The position numbers and the translations under genes were made by a program. Shown in pieces: positions 22,553-34,217 of a DNA stretch of 64,000 bases. The stretch's first letter is position 1. Each line of letters begins with the position of its first letter. The DNA comes from Gonatopus flavifemur. Taxonomy: Eukaryota > Arthropoda > Insecta > Hymenoptera > Dryinidae. Where the stretch lies: contig JAFFJZ010000002.1 in NCBI GenBank assembly GCA_018340375.1, positions 25,996,001 through 26,060,000 of the forward strand, given 5' to 3'. The notes under the pieces are model-generated. The model ran no database searches and was not told the origin of the DNA. It saw nothing but the letters and a program-made list of their open reading frames with translations.

Positions 22553-23800
22553 TTAGGACCTTAAATAAATTCTCGCTGTTTCATTATAGATCGCACTAAC
22601 AGTACTCTGTGCTTGAAATTTCGAATGATAACGCATTTGCAAGGAAGTACTGTATCTAACCTGAAAATCTCAGTGTATGATAGTTTACTTCAGTTTAAAC
22701 AAAGTATTTGTTCATTAGTTTTGAAAATATCTACTTTTGTGCCAACTGAAGTGTATTTGCGGGGAAAATTTATTGCACTACTTTATTCAAAAGAAATCTG
22801 CAGCTGAGGCACATAGAATTCTTGTTGAGACTTATAGGGACAATGCTCTGTCGGATACGATTGGCAGAAACTGGTTTCGACGCTTCAAAAATAGTGATTT
22901 TGAACTTGAGGATAAAGAAAGTTGTGGCACACCAAAAAAATTTGAAGACAGAGAATTGTAGGAAATACTCGATGAAGACCGATCTCAGGTGCCAGCAGAA
23001 CTTGGAAAACGATTACAAGTTGATGAGTCAACTGTTTCAAAACTGTTCAAAAATGTTGGGAATGATCCAGAAGCAAGGACATTGGGTGCCGTATGAATTG
23101 AAGCCAAGAGACATCGAACGGCTTTTTGTCACGTGTCAACTACTGCTTCAATGGCAGAAAAGGAAAGGTTTTTCGCACCGTATCGTGACTGACGATGGGA
23201 AATGGATACACTATAATAACACAATGCGTAGAAAATCATGGGGTGAGCCTGGCCATGCATCAACATCGTCCGCAAAACCAAATATCCATGGTTCGAAGCT
23301 TCTTTTCTGTATTTAGTAGGATCAGCAAGGTGTGATTTATTATGAACTGCTCAAACCGAATGAGACTATCACGAGAAATCGCTATCGACTTCAATTGATG
23401 CGTCTGAGTCGAGCCCTAAAAGAAAAACGGCCGCTATACGAGGAGAGACACGACAAAGTGATTTCGTTACATGACAACACCCGTGAAAACCTACCTGGAA
23501 ACGCTTCAAGGGGAAATTTCACCCTACCCCTTCCGATTTCCACCTATTCCGTTCGATGGCACATGGCTTAGCTGACCGGCGTTTTCATTTTTACGAAGAA
23601 GCTAAAAAATGGGTCTATTCTTGGATAGCCTCAGAAGACGGGTCGTTTTTGCACCGCGGAATCCATATACTGCCAGAAAGATGGGAGAAAGTGGTCTCTA
23701 GTGGTGGGTAATACTTTGAATAAAACGTTTTTGTTCCTTATACTGTGAATGAGGTCTTCATTTTGTGAAAAAAACAGTGAGAACTTATTCAAGGTCCTAA
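22553..23800 (+). mobile_element. mariner element, full-length but defective
   Basis: 1248 bp between two TA dinucleotides (22551-22552 and 23801-23802). The ~29-bp terminal inverted repeats start TTAGGACCTT and include AAATTCTCGCTGTTT (left) and AAGTTCTCACTGTTT (right, inverse); they differ at only a few positions. Length, TA duplication, end sequence and the transposase relic inside fit the mariner group of Tc1/mariner. The ends look usable, so it could have been moved in trans by an active relative, but it cannot move itself. Confidence 0.95.
22733..23728 (+). pseudogene. mariner transposase pseudogene (DD34D type)
   Basis: A mariner transposase can be read in pieces across three frames. 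N-terminus FVPTEVYLRG, then after a frameshift the helix-turn-helix region (AAEAHRILVE, NWFRRFKNSDFELEDKES, GTPKKFED, then a stop, then DEDRSQVPAELGKRL). A further frameshift near 23060 gives WVPYELKPRD, HRIVTDDGKWIHY with the first catalytic Asp (23194-23196), and HGSKLLFCI ending in a stop, then YYELLKPNETIT, RLSRALKEKRP and HDN with the second Asp (23473-23475). A last shift gives SDFHLFRSMAHGLAD with the third Asp (23535-23537) and LPERWEKVV near the end. Asp2 and Asp3 are about 21 codons apart instead of the expected 35, so roughly 40 bases are lost from the catalytic core. Clearly inactive. Confidence 0.93.
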
Positions 23801-23802
23801 TA

Positions 23803-24591
23803 ATTCATACATTGGATTTTCATGATTAGTTTCTGCGATCATCCCGAGAATGGGGAATAACTAATGAATTGGATTTTGTTCGAATGGTTATGGTAAGTGA
23901 TATACGAAAATGGTCAACGAGAATTTGGATGCCTGATTTTTTCGTGTATATTGGACGTGAAGAGGGATTATGCGAAGGGATTAACTATCGTTCACGAGCT
24001 TTCATTATGTTGCAAAATTTGTTTTTCAGCTTGATTCAACAGAATTCTTTCCAGTGATTTATTACGAGGATAATTATCTTTTACGATGGTAATTTACAAC
24101 AGTCTGATTGTATCAAAGGTCATTCAATAACCGTGAATAAATGGAATTGTTGCCTCGAACTACCACTGGAATACACAAAGAGGAATCCACAGTTAAATTT
24201 ATTATGTTATTATTGTAATGAAAGAACCCACTGATATTCTGACCAAATTTATAAACCCTTATTTTCATGAATGCTATGCGAATTGGTACTTTCACTGTGA
24301 ATACACAGAAACTTATTGGGACACGAATTTATTGTGTATGGCAATAAATCAAAATGAAAAATAGAAGAAAATTCACGATGAATGGTTAATATGGTGTTGA
24401 TTAAATTTATAATACTTTCTACGCTACTATATTTCTATAGTATGAAATTAAAATATCAATGTTGAGGAAATCATATATCAGACTAAAAAAAATGGTAGAA
24501 GCATTATAATGATCGGATCATCTCAGCCGGATTTATTAGTCAGAGCTAATAAACCAACTGGACAAAATGTTGCAAAACGTTTCTGAAACAT
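23803..24591. other. gene-free stretch
   Basis: Short ORFs without motifs; no element ends recognised. Confidence 0.4.
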
Positions 24592-24751
24592 CCCAGAGAC
24601 TGCTAATGTCCTACTATTGTGACATTTCGAATGAAATGTTTCAAGAAAATATCTCTATGGAACATGAAACATTCCTACGACGTTTCAGAGATATTCTTTT
24701 GAAACATGTCATTCAAAACGTTACAATGCCAGGATAATAGCAGTCTCTGGG
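24592..24751. mobile_element. CCCAGAGACTGC-ended MITE
   Basis: 160 bp with ends CCCAGAGACTGCTAATGTCC and GGATAATAGCAGTCTCTGGG. Internal GAAACATT, AACGTTT and TTTCAGAGATATT motifs occur in both orientations. The match extends one base into the flanks (T, A). No coding sequence. Confidence 0.7.
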
Positions 24752-24770
24752 AAGTTTTTGTCCACTCGGA

Positions 24771-25016
24771 CCCTGTTACAAAAATCCAGCTGGGAATCCA
24801 CGTGGATTCCAGATTCGAAATTGACCTGCGTTGCCAGCTCAGACTCCACCTGGAATCCAGAATCCCAACTGGATTCCATATAGGATTTCCAATTCCAACT
24901 GAAATCCCACGTTGGACTTGAACTTCTAACTGGAAATGAGGAATCCCAGCTGGAAACGTAGGTAAATTTCGGAGCTGGAATCCACGTCGAATCCCAGCTG
25001 AAAATTCGTGACAGGG
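24771..25016. mobile_element. CCAGCTGGGAATCC-rich MITE, copy 1
   Basis: CCCTGTTACAAAAATCCAGC at the left matches the inverse right end CCCTGTCACGAATTTTCAGC, and both continue into TGGGAATCCACGTGG-like sequence. The body is filled with TGGAATCC and TCCCAGCTGGAA in both orientations. The second copy is 60066-60959. About 246 bp, non-coding. Confidence 0.7.
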
Positions 25017-26530
25017 GAATGAAGAATCAATCGAATAAAAATTATCAGGGCTTTGTGAGTTGACCTGATTGGGAAAAGTACTATATACAGAAAAACTTCG
25101 CTGAAATTAGATAAATTTTTCGAAAGACAATAAATTAAAAAATGTGTGGAGTGGGATTTGTTGTGAAATGAGTATTCTACAACAGAAATATATGGAAGGA
25201 TCCGAGAAAACCTCAATTAAATTACCCAACTTCGATATATTGTATGCAAGGATGGGCAGTTCTGAATACATTTTCACTCATGAGTACTTCTCATTCGAGT
25301 ATATCCATTTTTTTTCTCTGGAATAAATTGTGATATCATAAATTATTCATTACCGGATGATTTATCGGAAGTTCACTCAACCAACATCCACCTGCAGAAT
25401 TATCATTCTTATTAAATGATATAGAATAAATATACTCCTTGTTGATAATACATTGTTCATCTCCCAAAAAAACGGAAGTTGAGTGCACATTCGCTCAACG
25501 TAAATGAATCTAAAATTTATTTGGAATTGATGTATTCTGAGATGTCCTTTTCAAAATACTCTGACCCTAATCGATATTATTTCTTATACATGAACTCCAA
25601 CAACTCTAAAACCTTTTTCATATTTCTACAAACATGACCCTGTTGGAAATCAATAAAATCCATCGACTAGAAATATTGAAAAAAACATCTACTCCTCGTA
25701 CTGTTGACAATTTCAAAATGAATCCCAAAGGTTTTTCTTGTGACTCCAGATATTTTTCAGTGAAATATTTATTTGTCATCATAAATTTATTTTCACAATA
25801 TTTATGGTTTAAAAGAATTCAAAAGCTCCGCTGAAAACAGGAATGAAACATCTTTCTTTTGTTTATGATTTCAGTGGGGAAGGAAATTAAAAACGTAAAT
25901 GTAATTTTGCACAGTGAAAGCGAGCTCATTCAAGTGCTATCTTGAAGTCATGTTACCTCGAAATGAAATTCATGTATTCTATTGTATGCCTCAGTATTTG
26001 CAACTGTTCGGTAAATTCTTAGTGCAAACATTCTCAATAATAAACGCATGGAAGGATTCAATTCACGTGCATTGTGTACTGCGCGAAACACTGCGAATAC
26101 AGGCAACATGAATTAGGAAGAAAGAATCCCATTGTGATTTTCTTCTCACGTGGTTCAGTTCGCGTGTTATGATACAATATTCAAGAATCGCTCTTACCGC
26201 GCACTTATAACATTTGATTCATGTACCGAGATGATGTGTTCCAAGAAATTCTTTTGTATCGCATCATTCTAATGCACACATTGATTTTCATCCTGGAGAT
26301 GGAAGAATTGCATGAATGAAGTCTGGTTAACGAACTCCTGGTGGAAGTATTATGTAAATTCGCGCAAGAAAGTGTCACCTTCGCACTCAGAAACCGCGGA
26401 ATGACTCTCAATATGTATCTCCTTCCAATCTTTGCAACACTTCATTGCGTCGCATTCAGAATTCTCAATGAGTTATTTGAATTTGCCTACTGAGGAAATT
26501 TGTACTGACTTTCATAAGTCTCATGGAAAG
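25017..26530. other. gene-free stretch
   Basis: AT-rich. Several short ORFs (25144-25326, 25634-25834, 25914-26111) have no domain and no splice signals. Confidence 0.4.
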
Positions 26531-26625
26531 TAGGTAACGAATGAACATTTCGGTTCTAAAAGGTATTTTCTAGAGATGAAATGTATCTATAAGATATCTT
26601 ATAGGCCCGAAATGTTTATTGGGTA
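26531..26625. mobile_element. small palindromic MITE
   Basis: TAGGTAACGAATGAACATTT is inverted at the right as AAATGTTTATTGGGTA, and inner AAAGGTATTTTC, AGATATCTTATAG sequences are partly complementary. About 95 bp. Confidence 0.45.
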
Positions 26626-26795
26626 ATGAATACACGAGATATTTTATAATGCACATAGCCGACCTAGGTGAAAATATTCTATTAAATCCTATTACGAATG
26701 TTGAAATTTCTGATTGAATGTCATTGAATTTCATTGAAACCTATTCATCTTCCCATTCGTCAATCACTGCCAAAGACGCAAACCAATAATTAGAA

Positions 26796-27283
26796 ACCCT
26801 AAGTCTCAGAGTTTATATACACATCGAGGAAACGTTCAATGTCTCTTTCTTCTATTTGGAATGAATAATCGAAAATCACCCGTCTCGGTGGTTCTTGTAA
26901 GAACCAAAGAAGATCAGCAAGGGAGGTATCGGAGCTTGATAAGAAGGATTGTCTAAAGTTACACAGAAGCTGAGATGAATCATCAAGATCAATTATAGGT
27001 AAATGGTTGTTTGTAGAAAGAATCGTAACTATATAATGATTTATCTTCGGTAATGATCCTTCCTGCTTTCTTCTTCGAAGAAAAAGTATTCTCATCGCTA
27101 TGGTAGAACGCATTAGGTGGATTAGGAAATAAATCATGACTATCATAGAAGGGACTGTTCAATCTCTTTACAGTTAAAGAAAGCTTATTGTTACTTTGTA
27201 CGTGATAATATCTGACATGTTCCTTCAGAAATTGAAGATACAAAACGTTCTTCAGAAAATTGTGGTTCAGGGTCGTGAAATTT
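26796..27283 (-). pseudogene. coding-like relic with one frameshift, unidentified
   Basis: On the minus strand an open frame of about 98 codons (27283 down to 26991) has a natural protein look: FLKEHVRYYHVQSNNKLSL, then NSPFYDSHDLFPNPPNAFYH. It ends at a TGA, but the next frame continues as LPIIDLDDSSQLLCNFRQS, then SLADLLWFLQEPPRRVIF, and stops at TAG near 26799. A one-base shift near 26995 would join them. Composition is mixed and low in simple repeats, unlike the other ORFs here. No family was recognised, and no splice acceptor or start codon is clear. It could be a decayed cellular gene or transposon fragment, or a chance open frame. Confidence 0.35.
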
Positions 27284-27337
27284 TGAATTCAGAAATTTTG
27301 AATTAACAATTGAATTTTCAATGTTTATTTCAAATAT

Positions 27338-27570
27338 TGGGATTGAAAATTGGAGAATCATTTTTAAATCCCAATATTGAAATTGAGGAGTGAATAAATT
27401 ATCTTTCAATGCCGATGTTGGGATTAAAAATTGAAGGAATTACTTCTCAATCCCAATTGTGGAATTAAAAATTGAAAAATTATTCCTTCATCCCAATGTT
27501 GGGATTGGGAAAGAAAACATTATTTTTCAATCCCAATGTAGGGATTGAGAATTCGAAAGTTACTTTTTGA
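27338..27570 (+). repeat. ~41-bp minisatellite with palindromic unit junctions, block 1
   Basis: About 5-6 units of 40-41 bp of the form TGGGATTGAAAATTGAAAAA then TTATTTTTCAATCCCAATG, with variations. Consecutive units meet at AATCCCAATG-TTGGGATT, so each junction is a near-palindrome. The block is AT-rich and non-coding. Confidence 0.8.
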
Positions 27571-27737
27571 GGCAAAGATCTGAATTGAACATTTTTTTGT
27601 TATTTTTCTCTCGAAAAATAGGTGATCTCGGAGAAAATGTTCTCCTCCGCTATATATATTCGTTATTCCGTTTTGCGTAAACGAATTGTTATCGAACATG
27701 GGTCATTTTCCTAATGCCCCATAAATAATCTTCACAT

Positions 27738-27895
27738 TGGGATGAAAATTGAAAAACTACTTTTGAATCCCAATGTCGGGATTAACAATTTTGTTTTCAT
27801 TTTTTAATCTTCATGGTGGGGTTAGGAATTGAAAAATCATTTTTAACCCGAGTTTTTGGGATTAGAAAATGAAAAAAAAAATTTTAATTCCAGTG
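27738..27895 (+). repeat. ~41-bp minisatellite, block 2
   Basis: Three to four more diverged units (TTGGGATGAAAATTGAAAAA, then ACTTTTGAATCCCAATGTCG, and so on). It is separated from block 1 by about 165 bp of unrelated sequence that includes TATATATA, probably a later insertion into one array or an unequal deletion. Confidence 0.65.
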
Positions 27896-28163
27896 CTAAT
27901 ACAACTATCTTTTCAATGCATTATTTACAACCCTACTGTGGTTCGATGATTTTATAATCATAAGAAGAAAGAGAACATGAAGAAGTTATATTGATCTGGG
28001 ATTCAAATTCGTTACGAACCTGTATGGGCGACAGTTCGACAGTTGTATCCACGAAGAAGAATTTCAAATTCGATTCAGACAATGTATGAATAGGAACTGA
28101 ATAGCTTACGATCAACTTCCCTACAGAACAACAGTAGGATTGTGTTTGAATTTCAAACTGTTA
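27896..28163. other. spacer without features
   Basis: Nothing recognised; the 60-codon minus-strand ORF is not supported. Confidence 0.35.
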
Positions 28164-28973
28164 CCCAAGCAGCACCAAAATATATTATGAACGTTCTTCG
28201 GATATTCGGAGTATGTTCTATGCACATTCGAATGAGACCGTTTTGTGGGTGCTATGCATATTCATCGAATGTATAGTGAATATCGTACATTTTGAATGTA
28301 CTCCACTGAGAACCCAATTTCTTGAACTTGAATAGAATTGCTTTGCCCTCATTCTGATAAATCTTGTTTCCGATGGAAAGGAATAATTAATTTCAATGGA
28401 AAAATTCTTCATTGAATTGAAATCACATTCTTTGAATTCGAGAAGGATTATATTCCTGATTCAATTCGAGGATTTTTCGTTTCAATCTGATGAAAACTTT
28501 TCCATTTAACTGAATTTTTTTCCATTGAAAAAAAGATTCATCAGAATGAGGGCAAAGAAAAGTTTCTTCCAGTCTAAGAAATTGGGTTCTCCGTGTATGT
28601 ACGTTTTAAATATATTCAAAACAATATCATTCGAATATTTTATGAACGTTCATTATACGTTCTTCGTATCTCATTCGTACACTGAGGAAAAACAAGAGGC
28701 AAGAAAATATTTCATCCAATGGTAACTATAAAATATTTCTTTGAACCAATTGAATATTATTCCAATGAATCGAATGATTCTTCATCGCATGAAGTGTTTC
28801 ATCAAGTGGAAAACCATCTCATCCATTAAAGTGAAATTCCATTGATCTGAAGAAATATCTTATAGATACCATTGAATGCAATATTTTTTTGTCTCAATAA
28901 CTTTTTCCCCTCAATGTACATTCTATGAACGTTTCTATTTCGTGCATACTTTGAACTTTTGTTGCTGCTTGGG
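28164..28973. mobile_element. CCCAAGCAGCA-ended element
   Basis: CCCAAGCAGCACCAAAAT at the left and TTTTGTTGCTGCTTGGG at the right are inverse. The left flank is TA, the right flank CA, so the duplication is uncertain. The inside repeats TCATTCGAATG-type and GAACGTTCT-type motifs in both orientations. It contains a segment (about 28680-28815) also found at 37263-37420. 810 bp, non-coding. Confidence 0.6.
28680..28815 (+). repeat. shared segment, copy 1
   Basis: CACTGAGGAAAAACAAGAGG, then GCAAGAAAATATTTCATCCA, then CGCATGAAGTGTTTCATCAA match 37263-37420 in order and spacing. The CACTGAGG start suggests a MITE end, but no inverse end was seen at either locus. Confidence 0.55.
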
Positions 28974-29898
28974 CAGAAACTTCTTCGAATTAATATATTT
29001 TTCAAGTACATTTGCGAATGGAATTTCCAATTCTTCATTTAAATGTGAATGAATATATAATTTCAATGTTTTTTTGCTATATTCTATTATACACGAATAT
29101 ATATTTTCGTAACTGAAATTTCATTCATATGTAATCGAAATTTCAATCAGAAATTTCTGACGGTGTAATAATTCGGGTCAAAATTCATTAAAAACTGGAT
29201 CAGGGCAGTCTCTCGCGGTGTTTCCACACGAACAAAACAAAATTCCCACTAACTAGAATGAAAAATCCCTAGTCACCCCTTTTTTCTTAGAGAAAAAAAC
29301 AATCCCTCTTTATCCCTCTTTTGGAAGAAAGAAATCCCTAAATATTCCCCTTTTTGGGAAATGAATGTCTTGTTGAAGATACATTCTATATATCGAATTT
29401 TAGTTCGGGTTTTGTATTTTCATAAAAAAAATTATCCTGTCCAAAAATCCCACAAAATCCTCCCACTATCCCTGTTTAATCCCTTAACGGGACGCTAGCC
29501 TCGGTAACGGACCTCTCTTTCTATCATATGATTCTGTCCCTTTCTAACCAATGACGTGAGTTACCGACGCTTGTGTCCCGTTAAGAGGTGAAAAAATTCC
29601 CAAACTGGGATAATAATCCCTGAAGTGGAAACACTGGTCTCTCGACAAATAAATGTTGAAATATTTTGAAGCTAGAAAAAAATACCAACACAAGAAGGTT
29701 CGATTCTTTTCTGCCAATCTTGCTCACCTAAATCCAGCTGAAAGAATTGCTGAATGTAAAATTGGAGAAAAATTCACTGTCAATCCAACACACAAAATAA
29801 GATATTTTGCGTCATATTACCATAATACACACTTTTGTGAGAGCTGACCTTTTATTTCTCAAATTCACGTTGTTTTTTGTTTTCCTGTGACAGTTCCC
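28974..29898. other. gene-free stretch
   Basis: About 29100-29170 carries TAACTGAAATTTCATTCATA and AGAAATTTCTGACGGTGTA, a decayed end of the CACTGTTAGAAAT family. About 29270-29640 repeats AATCCCT and TCCCTCTTT. No gene. Confidence 0.4.
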
Positions 29899-29900
29899 TA

Positions 29901-30675
29901 CCCAGACAGCACTGGGACGTTTTGAAAACATTCTCAAAACGTGGTTGGTAACATAGAAAACATGCCAAAAGCGTCCCAGGATGTTTTCAAAACGTCACAT
30001 GTATGTTTTGAAAACGTGAAAATGTCCTAGAACGTTTTATTTTCGTTTTCGTGGGAGGTAATGGAAACATTTTATTGTGAATGTCTTGAAAACGTCGCAT
30101 GAATGATTTCCTCGTCTTTTTCAGTCACTAAAATTCATATTATTCCTTGGAGAATTGGAATATTCCAAACACATTTTCAAAACATAGCAATGTGTCACAC
30201 AGATGTCCACAAAAAAGTCCTGCAATGATATCATTCGGAACGTGAGAATTTAATGATATTGAACTATTTACGTGAACATCAAAATGCTCAAATCCATGAT
30301 TTTTATTATTTTTGAAAGATTCATTATTTATACATGTTAAAGAAATAGAGGAAATTATCAAATTTTCAAAACTATCCTTCAATTCTCTATGATGATTTGA
30401 TTAAATATGATTGTGCATAAATTATATTGAAGTTGATGTTTCCAGTCTCATTTCAAAGTATTATGCAAACATATTACGAATACCCATTTGGTTTAATATT
30501 TCAGAAACGTTTCAAAAATGACCTAAGAACATGAGAATAACATTTTCAAAATCTTGCGGAATGCATGAAAAAAAAACGTTTTCAAAACATCTAGAACATA
30601 ATGTTTTCAGAATCAAATCTCGAAAACTATGGACACGTTTCTAAAACGTCCCGAGAACTTTCGGTGCTGTCTGGG
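29901..30675. mobile_element. CCCAGACAGCAC-ended element with many AAAACGTTTTGAAAAC motifs
   Basis: 775 bp flanked by TA on each side. The ends CCCAGACAGCACTGGGACGT and the inverse CCCAGACAGCACCGAAAG match, then both carry GGGACGTTTTRAAAA. GTTTTGAAAAC, AAAACGT and ACGTTTT occur more than ten times, clustered toward both ends. It shares its TA duplication and CCC tips with 20431, 50207 and 61328, but not its interior. Confidence 0.75.
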
Positions 30676-30893
30676 TATGAAGTGGAAACTGTCGGCCGTA
30701 GAGCTATCGGCCAATAGTCATAACTTCTTACAGAAAACTTTTATTACGGATTTGAGCATTTGAAACGTTTAGAGCAACGCTGTTTAATCGATTCCTAGGG
30801 TCAACCAAGCTCAAACAACGTTTAATCAAAAGTGAGAACAATCGGTTGATATAGTAACGGCTGACAGCTTCCACTTCATCAGTTTCCTGCCGA

Positions 30894-30999
30894 TCCAAGT
30901 AACACGAACATACAAAGAACGTTCTATAGATGTACATCAAATATTTGATATACTATAAACATTCTCAGAACGTTTTCTACATATTTTGTGCTACTAGGG
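30894..30999. mobile_element. short MITE, TCCAAGTAACAC termini
   Basis: TCCAAGTAACACGAACATAC is a diverged inverse of the right end, which reads ATTTTGTGCTACTAGGGGA. GAACGTTCTATAG and AGAACGTTTTCTAC are also inverse. About 106 bp; related in its ends to 14777-14992. Confidence 0.5.
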
Positions 31000-31020
31000 G
31001 AAATATACAGTTCTGCATAC

Positions 31021-31233
31021 CGTGAAGCGGGGTTACTTTGACTCCTAAGGGTAACTTCGACAGCCCTCGAGCCGCTTTAACGGCGCAGCAAAGTACGGTT
31101 TGACCGTGTGCGCCGCCACACAAGGTCACGCGACTTCGTTTCGCAGACATTTGAACCATACTTTGGTGCGTTGTTAAAGCGGTCCGAGGACTATCAAAGG
31201 TACCCTTAAAAGTCCAAGTAACCCCATTTTACG
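31021..31233. mobile_element. GC-richer MITE with ~75-bp arms
   Basis: GTTACTTTGACTCCTAAGGG, CCTCGAGCCGCTTTAAC and GCAGCAAAGTACGGTT on the left match the inverse of the right arm at about 85%. 213 bp, distinctly higher in G and C than the flanks, so probably a recent arrival. The minus-strand ORF across it is not a gene. Confidence 0.75.
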
Positions 31234-33451
31234 TTACTTCATATTTCTATCACACACGATGAAAAGAATACAGTTGAAATTACTATGGTAGATCACTATT
31301 TATGGACCAGATTGGAATTGACAAGAAAAATTATGATGTTTTCATCTAATTCTAGAAAACTTCACAGTGATTCATAATGATGTCCAGTGCAATATTCACT
31401 GAATAGGAAATTTCATTTTTACTGTGTTAATTGGAAAACGTATATATAATTCTTGTCGGAAACTATTTTACTGTGTGGAAATATGAATTTTCATGAAAAT
31501 CAAAATTCGGTCTAGCATTGATATGGAGCACAGTAAAAAATATTGTATCTTACATGAGAAAGTAATGGATTATTCTCTCCGTGCAGATGTCCTGGAATTC
31601 TTTAGCAGTAAGGGATTTCTGATCAGAATTGAGTAACGAAAATTCCGAAATAATAAAAAGGATGTTGAAAATAATATATATATAGTTATATGGAGATATG
31701 ATAAAAAATCACACGTGTAAAGAAAACTTCAGACAGTAGGTGAAAGATTCGATCACAGTTTTACGATATTTGTAGCCATTTACGACTGGGATATTGATAG
31801 AATACCTTTCGTATGAATCTGAAACCTCGGAATGTGATCTTGTGTGTTGGCGCTGCGTGAGTATTGATTACGTAGATGTAGTTCCTAGAATATTATCTAC
31901 GAACGTACAATTTGAGTGAACATTGAATCCGTGAAAATTCTCTCGCACTCCAGTGAACAAGACTCATTCAACATTCATTCATTTCAAATCAAAGGCCACT
32001 CTATTCGGTGCGGTCACTCTTTAGGTGGGCTTTCCCCTCGTGTAATCTTCAACGGGAAGGTTCATGCAGTGCTGAAAATTCTCCAGATGACAAATATGAC
32101 TCTCCCACACCTATGACGCTGAGACAAATAATTACCAGACAATTGATCTCCCTCACGTTGTGACTTAAAATTACTATATATCGCAGTAGGGATTAATATG
32201 TTCCTGAAGTTTGAATCGTTCACGGGAACGAAAAGAAAATTCAAACTTAATGTGATGAATCATTGGTGTTCATATTTCCGAATTACTTCTTTGCAACTGA
32301 AAATATTCATCATTTGAAAGATAATATGCAGTATACTGCAAGAATTAGAGTCTTCAACAGCACAGTATTTTGTTATTCGATTTCAATAAACGCTTCGAAC
32401 TTCAGCAACAAGATCGGATAATGCTGGATAAGTTATTGTTCCGTGTATATACGCCAATGGATGGACTACAAATATGACAAGTATGCATTCCTCCACGCGA
32501 TTTCTCATGATGTAGGATTAAAAATTTGTGGAAATCCTTTCGATCGCTCTGTCATGAGAAAATACCGTCCAATTGACTTTCATACTTTCATGATGGCTTT
32601 TATTCCTCCTTTTTTCTTTTTCATTAATCGCTGAAGCCGGGTCAAAGTTCAAAAGCAGAATATGGAGACTGGTGGTAGTGAAAAAAATGATTCCCAGTCA
32701 TACTTGAACTAACCAAACTTACGAATAGGATGTCCGCTTCTTTGACAAGAGAAGATATGGATCTGATGTACGCGATGAGTAGAGAAATCCTGAAATAGTC
32801 AGACGAGTTATTTTAGCTGCGTTCGTTTTTATGATTCATACTAGAAGCGAAAATATTGAAAATCAATATGAAACCGGCAATGTTCCGTAACAGCTTAAGC
32901 TCTGCGCCATGGGTGAATGAATCCTGGGTAATCACTTCACCCTTTTCGCTACTCCTCAATTAAAAATCATATGTGAATAATCCATTACATGATTGCGATT
33001 GCGTTGGAAATCATATGTATGTTTAGATGCCCGGAGAATCATTTAAAAAATTATCGTAGAGGAATTCATTTTATTTTTATATTGATATACGGTTTTGAAC
33101 TTGACGCTATGGGTCGAGGAACCTAATTCCGTGGCTAAAAGTCAACTCTCAAGTTTATAAAAACAAATGAAATGCGTGGGATTAGTGGTTCCTCGAATAT
33201 ATATTTTATAAATCCTTCGTCAATGAATGAACTTTCATTCGGTTGATTGATTCCTGAAAGTCGGAAAATTTATCTCAATTTTTTGTGTGCTTTCTGACAA
33301 ACTATTTTTATACTTGTGCATTGATTATTATTTTTTTATTGATTATTTTATTATTTATGTAAATTATTCAAGGACTGTTGAGACATCGGAAACATTTATG
33401 TTTTCAATAAACAAACCATCGATTTTGTCGATATATTACGGACGATTCATA
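31234..33451. other. gene-free stretch, 2.2 kb
   Basis: No element ends and no recognisable protein. ORFs at 31916-32116, 32062-32244 and 32443-32634 lack motifs. Confidence 0.4.
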
Positions 33452-33675
33452 CATTAGAAAAAAGATTACTTGAAATAACTATTAAACTTGTAAACGCATA
33501 GGGACCCATTTTTTCATTCGAATAACAATTTTGTCGTTGATTCAAATAATTTCTTTGGTGAATTATTTCAAACTGCTTGGATCAATGAATGAATTCGTTA
33601 TTTTAAGGAAAACAATGGGTTCATATACGCACTTAAAAGTTAAATAGTTATTTCAACTAATCTTCTTTTTCCATG
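33452..33675. mobile_element. MITE with TTGAAATAACTATT arms
   Basis: CATTAGAAAAAAGATTACTT then GAAATAACTATTAAACTT is inverted on the right (AAGTTAAATAGTTATTTC then AACTAATCTTCTTTTTCC). ACCCATT and AATGGGT are also inverted. About 224 bp, non-coding. Confidence 0.65.
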
Positions 33676-34120
33676 TATACATAGTTTATATATATCACAA
33701 ATTGGGTGTCCCAAATAAGAATATAAACGTGAATATTTCCGAAAGGAGTGGTGGGAGCCAAAAATGTTTTAGGTGAAAGTTGTTAGGTTCACCCATATAA
33801 AAATCTTCAGGCTCCACCAATGCTGACGACGGAATATAGCTAGACTCAAGGCTGCCAGCCAAAGCTGGGCAATCAATGTAGGGACAAGGATGGTTGACAA
33901 TGGTCTAAACATTGTACCAATATGGGAAGTCATAAATCGACTTCATTGATCCATCATTGATCATTGGCTGCGCCACGCTTGGTCCATCCTCCAACCAATA
34001 TTGCTTGAGGGAAAAAGCATGCTTTCAACAGAGGCTCTCTAGGGCTTGGCGGGACACTGCTCCAAGCATTAGGCAACTCTGAATGACAATGGATTCTCAT
34101 GTTGCACCAAGCATGGGTCG
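33676..34120. repeat. CTTGG/CCAAG-rich repeat with a GGGTGTCCC fragment
   Basis: GGGTGTCCCAAATAAGAA near 33705 resembles the tip of the foldback family at 38311. From about 33840 the sequence is dense in CCAAGC, GCTTGG and GGGCAA motifs. Element boundaries are unclear. Confidence 0.4.
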
Positions 34121-34217
34121 TAGCTTGGTCCAGCTTGGGCAATAGCTTGGCTCAGCTTGGGCGATGGCCTCGCTCAGTTTAGGCGTTAGCTTGACTCGAC
34201 TTGAGTAATAGCTTGGC
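34121..34217 (+). repeat. 22-bp tandem repeat, about 4.5 units
   Basis: Unit TAGCTTGGCTCAGCTTGGGC plus two bases, repeated with substitutions. Confidence 0.8.

Noticed and set aside
22613..22807. Separate small gene upstream of the mariner frame
   Set aside because: Its C-terminal part (FVPTEVYLRG) is the N-terminus of the mariner transposase before a frameshift.
29901..30675. Array of AAAACGTTTTGAAAAC motifs as a regulatory array
   Set aside because: The motifs lie inside clear terminal inverted repeats with TA duplications, so a transposon explanation is simpler.
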